From Terfezia claveryi (taxonomy: Eukaryota > Ascomycota > Pezizomycetes > Pezizales > Pezizaceae), in NCBI GenBank assembly GCA_015179025.1, contig WHUX01000105.1, forward strand, positions 1 to 64,000: a DNA stretch of 64,000 bases, in the 5' to 3' direction. This document shows positions 10,812 to 21,010 of this stretch, piece after piece (position 1 is the first letter of the stretch; each line of letters starts with the position of its first letter). Below the pieces are notes generated by a model, which worked only from the letters and a program-made list of their open reading frames with translations, was not told where the DNA came from and did not search any database. A program made the position numbers and the translations under genes.

Positions 10812-13800
10812 TTACAGATGTAGACTTTCGAATAAGTCTCCGAGGGTGGTATCATCTGGAAATGTTTCAAGAAATTTAGCATTGAATCTTTGGCACAAGT
10901 CGCCGAAGTTAATAGTTTTTTTACGACTAATAATCAATGTTGCTTCGAGAAGTTTAGGAGGGATTTGGCTTCCCTGCCAGACTTCTTGAATTCCTTGTTG
11001 TACATTTCGTACATCTATAAAATCCCATATTGGATTAAGAACGGATTTAACTACCATGATGTTATCCACTCCCGCTGGTTTGACCATATGGTACCGGTTT
11101 TCCCATCTTGTATTGTAGTTACGGATAATCCATTCTTTGACCAAAACAAGTAGGTACTCTCGGCTGAGGTAAATAGAGGCAAGTTCCTCAACCGATTGCT
11201 TGTATATGTCTGCATTAGACGACAAGGCAGCGAGCCGACTCATCTCTCTGAGGAAAGTTCCTTTTTTCATCCATTTTGGATGCCCCGAAGAGAATGGGAT
11301 TCGTTCGAAATGGTATAGTGGTTTCCTGTATGGTCTGAAGTCGAACTTCCCTGTAGACGGGGTGTGCATAACTTCTAGATCCAAAAATATCATACGATAT
11401 TTATCCACTTCCCATTTGAGCTTAAGACCTGGGAATTTCAGGCGCTCTTTGGCATATTCCAGTGCTAAACTTTCGTTTGGCGCAAGGATTATAGTAAAAA
11501 TGTCATCGATATACCTTTTGTACAGAAGTACTTGAGGGTCTTTGATCATATGTTGTTCATATTTAGCCGCGTATAGATTAGCAATATGTGGAGAGCTTGT
11601 GACTCCCATTGCTAATCCATCCGTTTGCAAGAACAAATTACTACCATACCGAAAAACAAGGTAGTTGTTCACAATTGAACAGAGTTCTCGGGCAAGTTTG
11701 CCTTTGATCTCTCCGTGATGTTTAGAAGCCGCAGCTTCGACCACATCGTGGATGGCAGTAAGCGGGACATTCGGGTAGAATGCTTCTACATCCGCTGAAA
11801 GCATAAAAGCTTTCATACCAAATGGAACTTTAACCTTTAACAGTTCTTGGGCTAACGTTCTACTGTTAAGTAGAATCGTAGGTGATGTTTTGACTTCATC
11901 TTCCAAGAGGTTACATAACATGGACGCAGCAGTTTCACCCGTGAAACTGTGGCAAGGAATGATTGGTCTAAACTTGGTCGGTTTTTTATGGATTTTCGGG
12001 AGTCCACTAAAGCGTGGCAGCTTCCGAATATCTTCGTTCCAAGCTTTAGCCAGTAGGAAATTTTCCTCTTGTTCAGTCAGGGAATAGGTATCTGACTGAA
12101 CAATCTGGTCCAAGTGTGTTTGCAAGTTTTTCATAACTTCGTGACACTTATCAACGTTGATCTTGGTTATCGATCTATCATTGGATAAGTAGTCATTGCA
12201 TTGCATAATATACCATGTTCGGGATACTACAGCAGTACCAAGATTCTTGTACGTACTTGTTATGAACAAGTCGTGTTTTTTCAAGTACTCCAGCAGTTTT
12301 GCTGCATCTTTCATCCCTTGGTGATTGATGCCGGTTGTTTTAGGTGCTTCTTCGATCATTCGACATAATCGAGAACGTCCCTCGGCCAATCCTGCTTCGA
12401 CAGGTACTGACGCTTTAGGAGCTGATACTGGTATATCGGAACCTAAAGAGTAGCGGTGGTCATATGCTTTATTGTCTTTACCATTAAAATGACATTTCCA
12501 TCTAATGGTATTGCAAAAATATTCGTAATCACGTAAGACAATGGAAGAATTTATTTCAGTACTAAACATAAAATGGAAACCCTTGCTAATGGAATTCGCC
12601 ACGTCATGTGGCAATTCCACTCCTTCCAACAGATGTACTCCTCGCCGAAATCTAAGCGAGTCCAACAATGCCAGTGGCATACGCTGACGAATTTCCATCA
12701 CTGCTTGGTTGAAAGGGATGTTTAGTAAACGGTCTGGATAAGACGATGGGTTGGACCAGGTCCACATACCTTCTGAGTCTTTTTCTGACTCTTTGTCTTC
12801 TTCACTTTCGTCGCTGAAGTGGCGGCGTTGGATTCGGCTCGCTTCCTCTTCTTCCCGTTTGAAGTTTTTGAGGAGGTGTTTTTCGTTAGCTTTGCTGGCG
12901 TTTTGCCCTTTCCGTTGCCTTTTCTCTTCGAATCTATAATCGACACAATTTGAGTTAGATAATGATCTCTTTAGCCCTTTCAGAGGGATCGTACCTTTCT
13001 CTTTTCGAAGAGCATCTTGGACGGCTGTGTGAACTGTGTCAGCCAGACTATCTTGGGTGATAGCTGGACCCTGTTGGGGGTCTTTCGCAGCGTCCTTCAA
13101 CTTCATTTTATTCAGAGCTGTTTCCAGCTCTGCTATTGCCTTGCTTCCGGCAATATCTACTACTCGAGTAGCATAAGTGAAGATGTCTTGAGAAAGCAGG
13201 CCTTTTTCGTTGGCAAGAAATGATGTATTCTTGCCAGTGGAGGTAGTTGTATCCGTCGCGTTATGAAGGGCTACCAGTTCTTCATAACGTTGATCAATAA
13301 TATTGACCACGGTTTTTTGGATCGCGGGACGACGTAGTCTAGTATGGAGGAATGTCACTTCCTGTTCCCTTGCTGTAATAGCTTGGGAGAGCATTTCCAT
13401 ACGGAAGGCCAACACCTTCGATTCGACTCCTGCTAGGAATACCTTCGCAGTAGAGGTTTGATCAAGTAGATCATTCCCGTCATCTAAGTCTATTCCCTCA
13501 CGGGAGTCCTCTAAATATTCCTTAGAAAATTGAATTTTTGGAATATGGATGCCCTGGATTTCAGAGGGCCAGGTCCCTCGTGATTTGTGCTCCTCCAACT
13601 TTCTCAAAGTGGCTCGAGACCTGTAATAGGTCTAAGCCAGTTTGTAGTGTTGGACCAAAAAGAAACGGAGACATTCGCGATAGCTCGTCGGAATGAGGTC
13701 AATGACCTCATTCAACGACGTCGTGAGCGCAGAGTGGGTTGCTCGTTGGACAGATTGGTTCATCTGAACGTAGGAGGAGGAGGTGACGGCGAAGGCGGAC

Positions 13801-13835
13801 GGGGATGGGGAGCGGATGGCACGAAGGGAGGACAT
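10812..13835 (-). CDS. Penelope-like reverse transcriptase, one in-frame TAG
   Basis: Reverse transcriptase that would copy the element RNA. The ATG at 13835 gives 1007 codons, with a single TAG at 13632-13634 where CAG is likely. The 931 codons after it are open. The N-terminal 400 residues are charged, with basic and acidic stretches near 300-350. The PLE-type signature follows: NLGTAVV, LPKIHKKPTKFRPI, an AFYPNVP segment, GLAMG, catalytic YIDDIF near residue 775, FLDLEV, and then the SSGHPKWMKKG block typical of PLEs. No GIY-YIG motif is visible at either end. Cellular rvt genes have related domains, but the flanking repeats argue for a mobile element. Confidence 0.88.
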
Positions 13836-13894
13836 TGTTGTTTTCGTGGGTATGTATGGGTCGTTTGTGCAAAAAGAATTCGTCTTTGAAAGTC

Positions 13895-14351
13895 GGGGGG
13901 GAGGAAGAAAATTGTTAGAATTCCTGAAGAGTATCACGAAGCAGACAACTTGACTTGTGGGTCACTGTTGGTTTCGTCTGGATTGACTCTTCAGTGCTTG
14001 ATACTTATACCTTTTCCTACCTCTAATGTGACTCATGGTAATTGTGATTATTTCCGTGGTGTGGGTGGGCTGACCACCCTCTTCTAAAAATCTAAATTAA
14101 AAGTGTGACTCGTTCATGCATAATGGTGTGACTCATTAAACATGATTGCGTCATGCAGTCAGCAATACTAATTTGGGGGCGGTGTGCTAATCTTACCTGC
14201 ATGCATGACGCATGTGCGACGGGTGTGACTCCGACGTGCATGTGCATGCATGATGACTACATTGCACTAATGCAGGGTAAGCGCTAGTAATATACCCTTG
14301 CTAGCGGCTATGTTTCAGTGTGGCACACTAAAAACATAACCGAATTCACCC
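13895..14351 (-). repeat. PLE pseudo-LTR copy B (upstream of the gene)
   Basis: Direct copy of A. Its G-run at 13895-13901 faces the gene. The start codon lies 108 nt downstream of the predicted hammerhead cut in this copy, so the cut would define a short 5' leader. Confidence 0.9.
13931..14004 (-). ncRNA. Hammerhead ribozyme-like motif, copy B (type I)
   Basis: Minus strand, 5' to 3': stem I strand GTATCAAGCA (14004-13995), core CTGAAGA (13994-13988), stem II GTC/GAC around AATCCA, core GAAA (13975-13972), stem III with loop, GTC ending at 13944, then stem I strand TGCTTCGTGATAC (13943-13931). Stem I pairs 5+5 bp around a CGU bulge. Stem III pairs at its base with one bulged C and again internally (UGAC/GUCA). 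The G10.1-C11.1 pair, A15.1-U16.1 pair and C17 are all present. Hammerheads of this type are known in PLE pseudo-LTRs. The long stem III is unlike the very short one usual there. Confidence 0.87.
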
Positions 14352-14423
14352 TCCGTTCCCCTCCACTTCCGCTACTCGCTTTGCTCACCCCTCTGGGTAA
14401 CCGCTCTCGTTGCGGCTCACTCT

Positions 14424-14880
14424 GGGTGAATTCGGTTATGTTTTTAGTGTGCCACACTGAAACATAGCCGCTAGCAAGGGTATATTACTAGCGCTTACCC
14501 TGCATTAGTGCAATGCAGTCATCATGCATGCACATGCACGTCGGAGTCACACCCGTCGCACATGCGTCATGCATGCAGGTAAGATTAGCACACTGCCCCC
14601 AAATTAGTATTGCTGACTGCATGACGCAATCATGTTTAATGAGTCACACCATTATGCATGAACGAGTCACACTTTTAATTTAGATTTTTAGAAGAGGGTG
14701 GTCAGCCCACCCATACCACGGAAATAATCACAATTACTATGAGTCACATTAGAGGTAGGAAAAGGTATAAGTATCAAGCACTGAAGAGTCAATCCAGATG
14801 AAACCAACAGTGACCCACAAGTCAAGTTGTCTGCTTCATGATACTCTTCAGGAATTCTAACAATTTTCTTCCTCCCCCCC
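14424..14880 (+). repeat. PLE pseudo-LTR copy C (inverted)
   Basis: Inverted copy of A/B abutting the Gypsy-2 chromodomain at a run of seven C (14874-14880). Its G-rich edge supplies the last codons (EEENC) of the interrupted Gypsy-2 frame. Confidence 0.9.
14772..14844 (+). ncRNA. Hammerhead ribozyme-like motif, copy C (inverted)
   Basis: Same motif on the plus strand: CTGAAGA at 14782-14788, GAAA at 14801-14804, GTC ending at 14831. Stem II closes GTC...GAT, so position 11.1 is U instead of C. That is a single C-to-T change that should weaken activity. Confidence 0.8.
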
Positions 14881-16803
14881 GAATTTTTTCACAATACTAG
14901 GCGCATTCAAAAACAAATCGGCAGGTTCCCAAGTAAGCTCGTCGTAGCCCACCCAACGGGCAAGATATTCTAGTGTGCGACCGCGGAAACGAGAGTCGAC
15001 GATTTCGTCCACTTCCCATTCGGGTTCATCCTCAATGATCACAGGTGGTAGGGGTGGTTGGATTTGACCTGGAAGGGGGTCCGTGGAGGCAGGTTCGAGG
15101 AGTGAAACATGAAAAACAGGATGGATCTTCATAGATGTGGGGAGGTCGAGTTTATAGGCATGGGAGGAGACCTTCTGGATTATCCGGAATTTTCCCAACT
15201 TCTTGAAGTCGAGTTTTGTCGATGGGCGAGTTGTTTTAACATGTCGACGAAGTAACCACACTTGATCCCCTATTTCGAACTTAGGGGCCGGAATCCAAGA
15301 TTTATTAGCTTGCTCAGAGTAGGTAGCCTGTGCCCAAATCATTTCTGATCGGAGATGGGCATCCAGCTCAGCAAGGCGGTCCGTGTATTCTTTGATCACA
15401 TGGGGGGCAGGTAACTTGGTGGTGGGGTTCGCGGTGATCTGGTATTTAGGATTTTCGCCATACATAGCCTGAAAGGGGGTGATACCTAGGGTTGAGGATA
15501 AGGTATTGTTGTAGGAAAACTCGGCCATGGTGAGTAATTCGGACCAGTTGTCTTGTTGATAATTACAATAAGCCCACAAGTATTGTTCTGCAATGGCATT
15601 GATTCGTTCCGTTTGTCCATCAGTCTGGGGGTGGAAGGCTGTTGAAACATTCTGTTGAATTCCAATAAGGGAAGTCAAGGAGCAAGTGAATTCGGATATG
15701 AATTGAGTGCCACGGTCTGAGATGATCGAATCGGGAATTTCGTGTAAGCGGAAGACATTATCAAAAAAAAGCTTAGCAATCTGCTTGGAATTGGCGTCCG
15801 TGTTGGTAGGTATATAGTGTGCCATTTTTGACAATCGGTCAACTACAACTAATAAGGCATCGAATCCATTTGAGATGGGAAGGCCCGTAACGAGGTCCAA
15901 GGAGACAAATGACCACTTCCGAAATAGAACTTGAAGTGGTTTTAACAATCGATAAGGGGCATGGCGAGCTGGTTTAATCCGGGCGCAGGTATCGCAATTT
16001 CGAAGGTATCGAGCTATGGTCTGGCGCATTTTTGGCCACCAGTATTCTCGTGATACTAGTTCATAGGTGGCTGCTTGACTAGGGTGTCCCGCAGCTGGGT
16101 GGTCATGGTAGGTACGGAGAATGCGGAGGTGTATTTCCGGAGAGTCAGGAACATAAACCAGACAATTAACGAGTATAAGTCCTTCCGAGAGTTGACAATC
16201 AGCCAAAGGGATTATCGGGTGTTTTCTGACATCGTTTTTGAGGGCGTGCTTAATCTCGAGGGCGAGCTTGTCAGTCTTGAGGGCGGCAAGAATGTCTTCG
16301 TTATTAGCGATTGAGGCTGCAGAAAGTGAAAATTTCTTTGAGGCTGCAGAAAGCGAAAATTTCTCGGCGGGTATTAGGGCCTGTGTTGGGCGAGCACGAC
16401 CATCCCCTTCCTCAGGGAGGTCTCCAGATCTCCTGGTGAGTGCATCAGCTTTGGTGTTCTGGGTGCCGGGTCTGAAGACGATCTTGAAGTTATATTGGGC
16501 TATTTCCTGCGCCCAACGAGCTTGTCGGCGTGAAAGCAAGGCTTTGGAGGTGAAACTCTGTAGGTTGTGATGGTCGGTGAGGATAGTGAACGGTCGTAGG
16601 AGCTGGTGTAAGTAGATGTGCCACTTTTCAAGAGCTAACATGATTGCTAGCAATTCCTTATCTCCAATACCATAATTGCATTCAGCGGGTGACATTTTTT
16701 CCGAAATAAATGCAACTGGGTGCAGAACAAATTTCCCATCTTTTGGGTGTTTCTGTGACAGGACTCCGGAGGTGACCAAATCTGAGGCATCTGTTTCGAC
16801 CAA
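14857..16803 (-). CDS. pol: Gypsy-2 pol, part 2: RNase H, integrase, chromodomain
   Basis: This is an open 648-codon stretch. RNase H comes first (VETDASD, then LTDHHNLQSF). An integrase with an HHCC finger (CDTCARIK) and a DDE core follow: VVDRLSKM, SDRGTQFISEF and the Glu in TDGQTERINAIAEQYL. A GPY/F-like region and a chromodomain (WEVDEIVDSRFRGRTLEYL) end it. Chromodomains direct such elements to heterochromatin. The frame ends EEENC, and those codons come from the PLE edge, so the natural C-terminus is lost. It is in frame with the protease-RT part upstream. Confidence 0.93.
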   Translation of the reverse strand: MVETDASDLVTSGVLSQKHPKDGKFVLHPVAFISEKMSPAECNYGIGDKELLAIMLALEKWHIYLHQLLRPFTILTDHHNLQSFTSKALLSRRQARWAQEIAQYNFKIVFRPGTQNTKADALTRRSGDLPEEGDGRARPTQALIPAEKFSLSAASKKFSLSAASIANNEDILAALKTDKLALEIKHALKNDVRKHPIIPLADCQLSEGLILVNCLVYVPDSPEIHLRILRTYHDHPAAGHPSQAATYELVSREYWWPKMRQTIARYLRNCDTCARIKPARHAPYRLLKPLQVLFRKWSFVSLDLVTGLPISNGFDALLVVVDRLSKMAHYIPTNTDANSKQIAKLFFDNVFRLHEIPDSIISDRGTQFISEFTCSLTSLIGIQQNVSTAFHPQTDGQTERINAIAEQYLWAYCNYQQDNWSELLTMAEFSYNNTLSSTLGITPFQAMYGENPKYQITANPTTKLPAPHVIKEYTDRLAELDAHLRSEMIWAQATYSEQANKSWIPAPKFEIGDQVWLLRRHVKTTRPSTKLDFKKLGKFRIIQKVSSHAYKLDLPTSMKIHPVFHVSLLEPASTDPLPGQIQPPLPPVIIEDEPEWEVDEIVDSRFRGRTLEYLARWVGYDELTWEPADLFLNAPSIVKKFGGEEENC

Positions 16804-18600
16804 GGTCTCGAGTTCGGGGTCAAAATGGCGGAGGATGGGTGCGGAGGAAAAAGTTTCCTTGAGAAGTTTAAAAACCTCTTCACATGAAGAATTCCAAACA
16901 AAAGGAACATCTTTTCAAAGCAAGTTAAAAAGAGGTTGGCAAAGAGCAGAATACTTATTGATAAACCTGCGGTAAAATTTGGCAAATCCAAGAAAACACT
17001 AGATATCCTTAACAGAATGAGGGGTCTCCCAATTAAGAACTACGTTAACCTTCTCGGGGTCCATTTCCAAGCCATCCTCAAAGATGATAAATCCCAAGAA
17101 TGAGGTTTTCTCAACTGAGAATTCGCATTTTTCTGGTTTTATAAATAACCTAGATTCCTTGAGTTTTTGGAGAACCTTTCGCACCTGTTCCTTATGTTCC
17201 TTTAGATTTCTTGAGTAAATCAAAATGTCGTCGATGTAGCATACACAAAAGATATCGAGGTATTTACAGAGGGTATCATTCATGAATCATTGAGCAGTAG
17301 CAGGGGCGTTAGGTAACCCAAAGGGCATAACTAGAAATTCAAAAAGTCCGTACCGAGTGTGGAAGGCAGTTTTCCACTCATCACCTTCTTTAATTCGGAT
17401 TTGGTTGAAGCATGCACGTAAATCGAGGCGTGTAAAGTATTTGCATCCTCGAATCTGGTTCAGGCTTTCTTCGATGCGAGGTAGCGGGTTTCTATCCTTA
17501 ATCGTGATATCATTTAGAGCATGGTAGTCGACACATAGACATAAGGAACCATCCTTTTTTTTGACGAATAGGACTGGAGAGGCTGCAGAAGAAGTGCTGG
17601 CTCGTATGAAGGACTTAGATAAATTCTCGTAGATCCATTTGCGTACTTCCTTGAGTTCTGAGTCAGATATAGAGTACATGTGGCCAAAAGGAGGTTTGGC
17701 TCCTTCTTGCAAAGGGATAGCATGGTCAACGTATTGATGTGGGGGTAATATTCGAGCTTCTTTTTCTGAAAAGAGAGCGAGGTAATCATGATATTCAGAG
17801 GGAACTAGTTTGGCGTCAGGTTCAACGGACTCGTCTTCGTCGTCAGAGGCATATATTGCTGCGATACAGAGGCGTGCATCCAGGTCCTTGATAGCAACCC
17901 GAAAAGCTGCTCTGGAAATAATTGATATCCGAAATGGGTTAGTCCCTAGAGGTGTTTTAGGTAATGGGTGGGTCGGTAGGTAATGAGCGTGGCAAAATCC
18001 GGAAGCGAATGCAATAGTATTAACTGACCAATCAATTGTTGGGTTGTGTCGCCTAAGCCATGTTTTCCCCACAATCAAATCCCATCCAGCCAACTTGGTA
18101 ACATGGAATATGAGGTTTTCTTGATGTTGGTCGATAGATAGTTTCAAGGTACAAGTGTGTGTGATTTTCCCGATAGGTGAGGGTTTCCCATCGGCAAGTA
18201 CAAGATCTTCCGGCTTGTTTTTCACGTCCAATGGCAAGTTCATGTTTATGGCATAGTCAATATCGATAAACTGGGAGCTAGCTCCCGAGTTTACTATGCA
18301 CGTAGCAGAAAGCTCTTCATTGACTATACAAGGCAAAGCAAGTGGGTCTTAGGACCCCAAATCATGATAATCAGTAGAAAGCACAGCAATTCTAGAAATT
18401 CGCAACGCATTCGCAAGGCGCCGTTGACGAGCTAGTTGTTGACAGGACTTACAGGAAGCCATAGGTAATACATAACCAGTACCTTCTAAGTGGACTTCCT
18501 TCAAAACAGAAAATGAATTAAACACATGGACAGGGTCATGGACAGGATTGATGGCGCCAGGTTGCATCCTGGCACTCTCTGATCGGCCATCATTGATCAA
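16804..18600 (-). pseudogene. pol: Gypsy-2 pol, part 1: protease and reverse transcriptase
   Basis: The frame is shared with the RNase H-integrase part. The protease has the NSGASSQFID active site near 18280 and a WDLIVGKTWL block. The reverse transcriptase shows FVKKKDGSLCLCVDY, FTRLDLRACFNQIRI, MPFGLPNAPATAQ and catalytic YIDDILIYS near 17235. Stops interrupt it at about 18349 (TAA, likely CAA), 17284 (TGA, likely TGG) and 16996 (TAG, likely CAG), and once more near 16915. All fit C-to-T on one strand or the other. The element was probably active recently on this showing. Confidence 0.92.
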
Positions 18601-19798
18601 AGAGTACGTTCGTTTTTTGACAACTCAAAGAGGTTGTCGGGGGTGGTGTTAGGGGTCGTGGTATCAGGAGAGGCTGTGGGAGTAGTACCGGCTACAGCCA
18701 ACTTCTTATTTTTGGCCGCAACCGAGCAGACTGTTGCCCAATGACCTGATGCTTCACAATACATACACAGGTTATTGTCTCTGCGGTGTTTGTGGATCTC
18801 GGGGGTTAAGGGCGCACGTTTTTTCTTTGATGTGGTTGAAAGGTCCATGGGTCCAGCGGCAGTACCAACCGAAGTGGAAGGGGCTGGTGAACGGGTAGAA
18901 GTGGTGGATTGGTTGGAGCCGGAGGTTTTAAGAGGATGTTGGGTACAGAGAGTTTAGCGCGGTTGTCCAACTTAATGCAAAGCTGAACAAATTCATCGAA
19001 AGTTTCTGAGGAAGAGGCTTGATAGGAAAGGGCTGTTTTGAGCATGGTATTAGCCCCGTTGGTAAAGAAGGATATTTTAGTCCTATCATCATAGGCTAAA
19101 ATTGTCGCGTGAGTTGCAAAATCAGCATGATAAGAGGAACAATCGCGGTCTCCTTAGCGGAGATTAAGCAATTTGCGTTCTGCAGTGGCGTGAGCATCGG
19201 GATCGTCATAGGCATTTTTCAATGCCTTAGCGAAGGCTTCATAAGTAGGGAAATCAACGGTCCCACTCGTTTTGTTGAGGTGGGGATCAAACCAATCGGC
19301 GGCAGATCCGGAGAGGTAGGAAGCAGCATAGGCAATTTTGGCTGCTTCACTAGTATATCATGAGGGATTGGAGGAGAACACCAAAGAAAGCTTGGTGAGA
19401 AATCGAGTGAATTTTGATCGAGTGCCATCAAAATTCTCAGGCTCATGGACTTTAGGGGTACAAGTGGAGGTAGGCGCTGAAGCGCAGTCATGGAGGAGGC
19501 TTGGGAGGGTTAAGCCATACTGATATCTGCGGTTATAATAGATCCAAAGTGACTCAGTTGAGGTAGAAGTGCCTGTGAGTGGTTGAGTGAAAGTTGATGG
19601 TACTACGCGTGCTGACTGTATGCCGGCACCGTGGGCTGCATAAATGGCGGTAAAAAACGAGGCAGAGGTTCCTGCAGGAATATGTAGTAGAGCAGAAAGA
19701 GGAGTATTGTCAGTTCGGAAGGCAGAGACCAAGGTGCGCCACATAGCAATTTCAGAAGGTGGAGCGGAGGCGGAGGCCTCCATATGTGCTTCGGACAT
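18597..19798 (-). pseudogene. gag: Gypsy-2 gag with zinc knuckle
   Basis: The ATG at 19798 (MSEAHMEASASAPPSE) opens the capsid protein. The capsid core includes FDGTRSKFTRFLTKLSL and AASYLSGSAADWFDPHL near 19340-19290. It ends with a CCHC knuckle at about 18770 (CMYCEASGHWATVC). The first part is in one frame with stops near 19358 and 19150. The knuckle is shifted by an indel near 18850-18890. Pol follows in a third phase from about 18600. Confidence 0.88.
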
Positions 19799-19835
19799 AC
19801 TTATTTGTAGCAGAGACTTTGCGGATGCAACAAAA

Positions 19836-21010
19836 TATTATGGACGGAGGTTGGAAGGTAATTCCCACATCGATGCGGTAAACAACGACTTATTCTGGTT
19901 CGGGGTATCACCTGCGATCGCAGGTGATAGACGCGAGTGTCGAGGTATTGCACACGTATGGAGCTCTACGTGTGTGATCAGGTGTTTAGGGACTTCGGGC
20001 GAAACCAAAGTCGAGCGAGGTATCGAGGTCAAGGTCGAAAAGGCGAGGTAGTCTAAGCTACACTCAAGAACAATGGTGCAGATATATTCATATAACAACT
20101 AGGTACAGGAAGGTAGACAAGTTGTTGAGTGGAGAGGAAAGAAACAGAACATAGACGGCAAGGACAGGCTTCTTTTATAGAGATCCTATCTCCATCTCGA
20201 ACAACACCCTTTTGGCTAACACAACAGTCTAGACAAATTATATCATCAGCATAACGGAAGAAGGACACGCAAGCCAGCTCATGGATACACGGATCCTGTG
20301 AGATCATTGAGAGCGAGGCGTCTGGCAATAACGGATAACAAGCATGCAAACCGACTAACAGAAGATAAACGCACAAGCCAGCTCATAGATACACGGATCC
20401 TGTAAGATCGTCGAGAACGTGGCATTTGGTAAATAACGGATAATGCTGGTACGAACAGAAGGCCTGAAGAATTGTACATAAGCGAAGGTGAAATTTCTGA
20501 TAAGCTAAGGAAAGAGTTTTGAGCAAGAGCAGGTGGTTCCCAATCTGAGAGTCGTGCCAGTTTTGGTTCAACTCTCAAATAAGGTTTGGGTCAAAATAGG
20601 GTTCGAGGGTTTCCGGGGTATTTCCTAAATCGGAGAGTCGTGCCAGTTTTGGTTTGACTCTCAAATATCAACCCATAAGCGAGCGACTAGGACTTCCAGG
20701 ATGCGGTCGGATGTCGGCTAGCCAGGAGAGGCAGGGTCGAGAACATAGTCACGTAATATTCTTTTAGCAAGTGTATGGGTTGCCGGCGATATCACTCAAG
20801 GTTATGATTCTTAGGTTACCAGTCATAGTGCAAGGGCAAGGGCGAAGCCTAGGCTTCCAGGTGACGGGGATCCGGTAAGTATATTGGTTACCGGCGATAT
20901 GGATGGTATCGGCGGTACAAGGTCTGGGTGTTCATGTAGTTGGTATTGGTAAGTGTGTGGGTTGCCAGTGATACCGGGGTCAGGATCGTGATTCAGGAGG
21001 GTTCATAACA
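19836..21010 (-). repeat. Complete 5' LTR of Gypsy-2
   Basis: 1175 bp. The inner edge reads TATTATGG where the other copy has TGTTATGG. The outer edge ends CATAACA next to ATTGG. It holds the shared palindrome at 19908-19927. It also contains a twice-repeated AGAGTCGTGCCAGTTTTGGT block (near 20550 and 20635) and a thrice-repeated GGGTTGCCGGCGATA-like block (20770-20975). Confidence 0.92.

Larger units (their letters stand above)
10161..14880 (-). mobile_element. Penelope-like retroelement (PLE) with hammerhead-bearing pseudo-LTRs
   Basis: A single large gene on the minus strand is flanked by direct copies of a repeat (10161-10694 and 13895-14351). A third copy lies inverted at 14424-14880. 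Pseudo-LTRs in direct and inverted arrangement with a hammerhead ribozyme in each are hallmarks of Penelope-like elements, and the reverse transcriptase agrees. The element sits between the chromodomain of Gypsy-2 and a truncated Gypsy-2 LTR. No target duplication is visible. No GIY-YIG endonuclease was found, which would place it with the endonuclease-lacking PLEs (Athena/Coprina type). That assignment is inference. Confidence 0.88.
13895..14880. repeat. 986-bp palindrome made by pseudo-LTR copies B and C
   Basis: Arms 13895-14351 and 14424-14880 are each 457 bp and nearly perfectly complementary. They are separated by a 72-bp loop. The junction motif CCGAATTCACCC is mirrored on both sides of the loop. 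Confidence 0.92.
9576..21010 (-). mobile_element. Gypsy-2: Ty3/gypsy chromovirus inserted in Gypsy-1 pol
   Basis: The insert begins TGTTATG and ends CATAACA. It is flanked by ATTGG (9571-9575 and 21011-21015), and removing it restores the Gypsy-1 reading frame exactly. Coding is on the minus strand. The 5' LTR is 19836-21010 (1175 bp). The 3' LTR is cut down to 9576-10160, because the Penelope-like element replaced its first 590 bp or so together with the very end of pol. Gag, protease, reverse transcriptase, RNase H, integrase and chromodomain are all recognisable with a few stops. Confidence 0.95.

Noticed and set aside
13924..13945. Hammerhead-like CTGAAGAG...CGAAGC on the plus strand of the pseudo-LTR
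   Set aside because: It has GAAG in place of GAAA and a two-base-pair stem II at best. The convincing motif is on the other strand.
14424..14880. Pseudo-LTR copy C read as the Gypsy-2 3' LTR (G-run as polypurine tract, TGTTAG as LTR start)
   Set aside because: All three copies carry the G-run, the Gypsy-2 5' LTR at 19836-21010 is a different sequence, and the true Gypsy-2 3' LTR remnant is at 9576-10160.
10161..14880. Telomeric repeats at the PLE ends, as in Athena/Coprina elements
   Set aside because: No TTAGGG or CCCTAA repeats are at either junction, only a short G-run.
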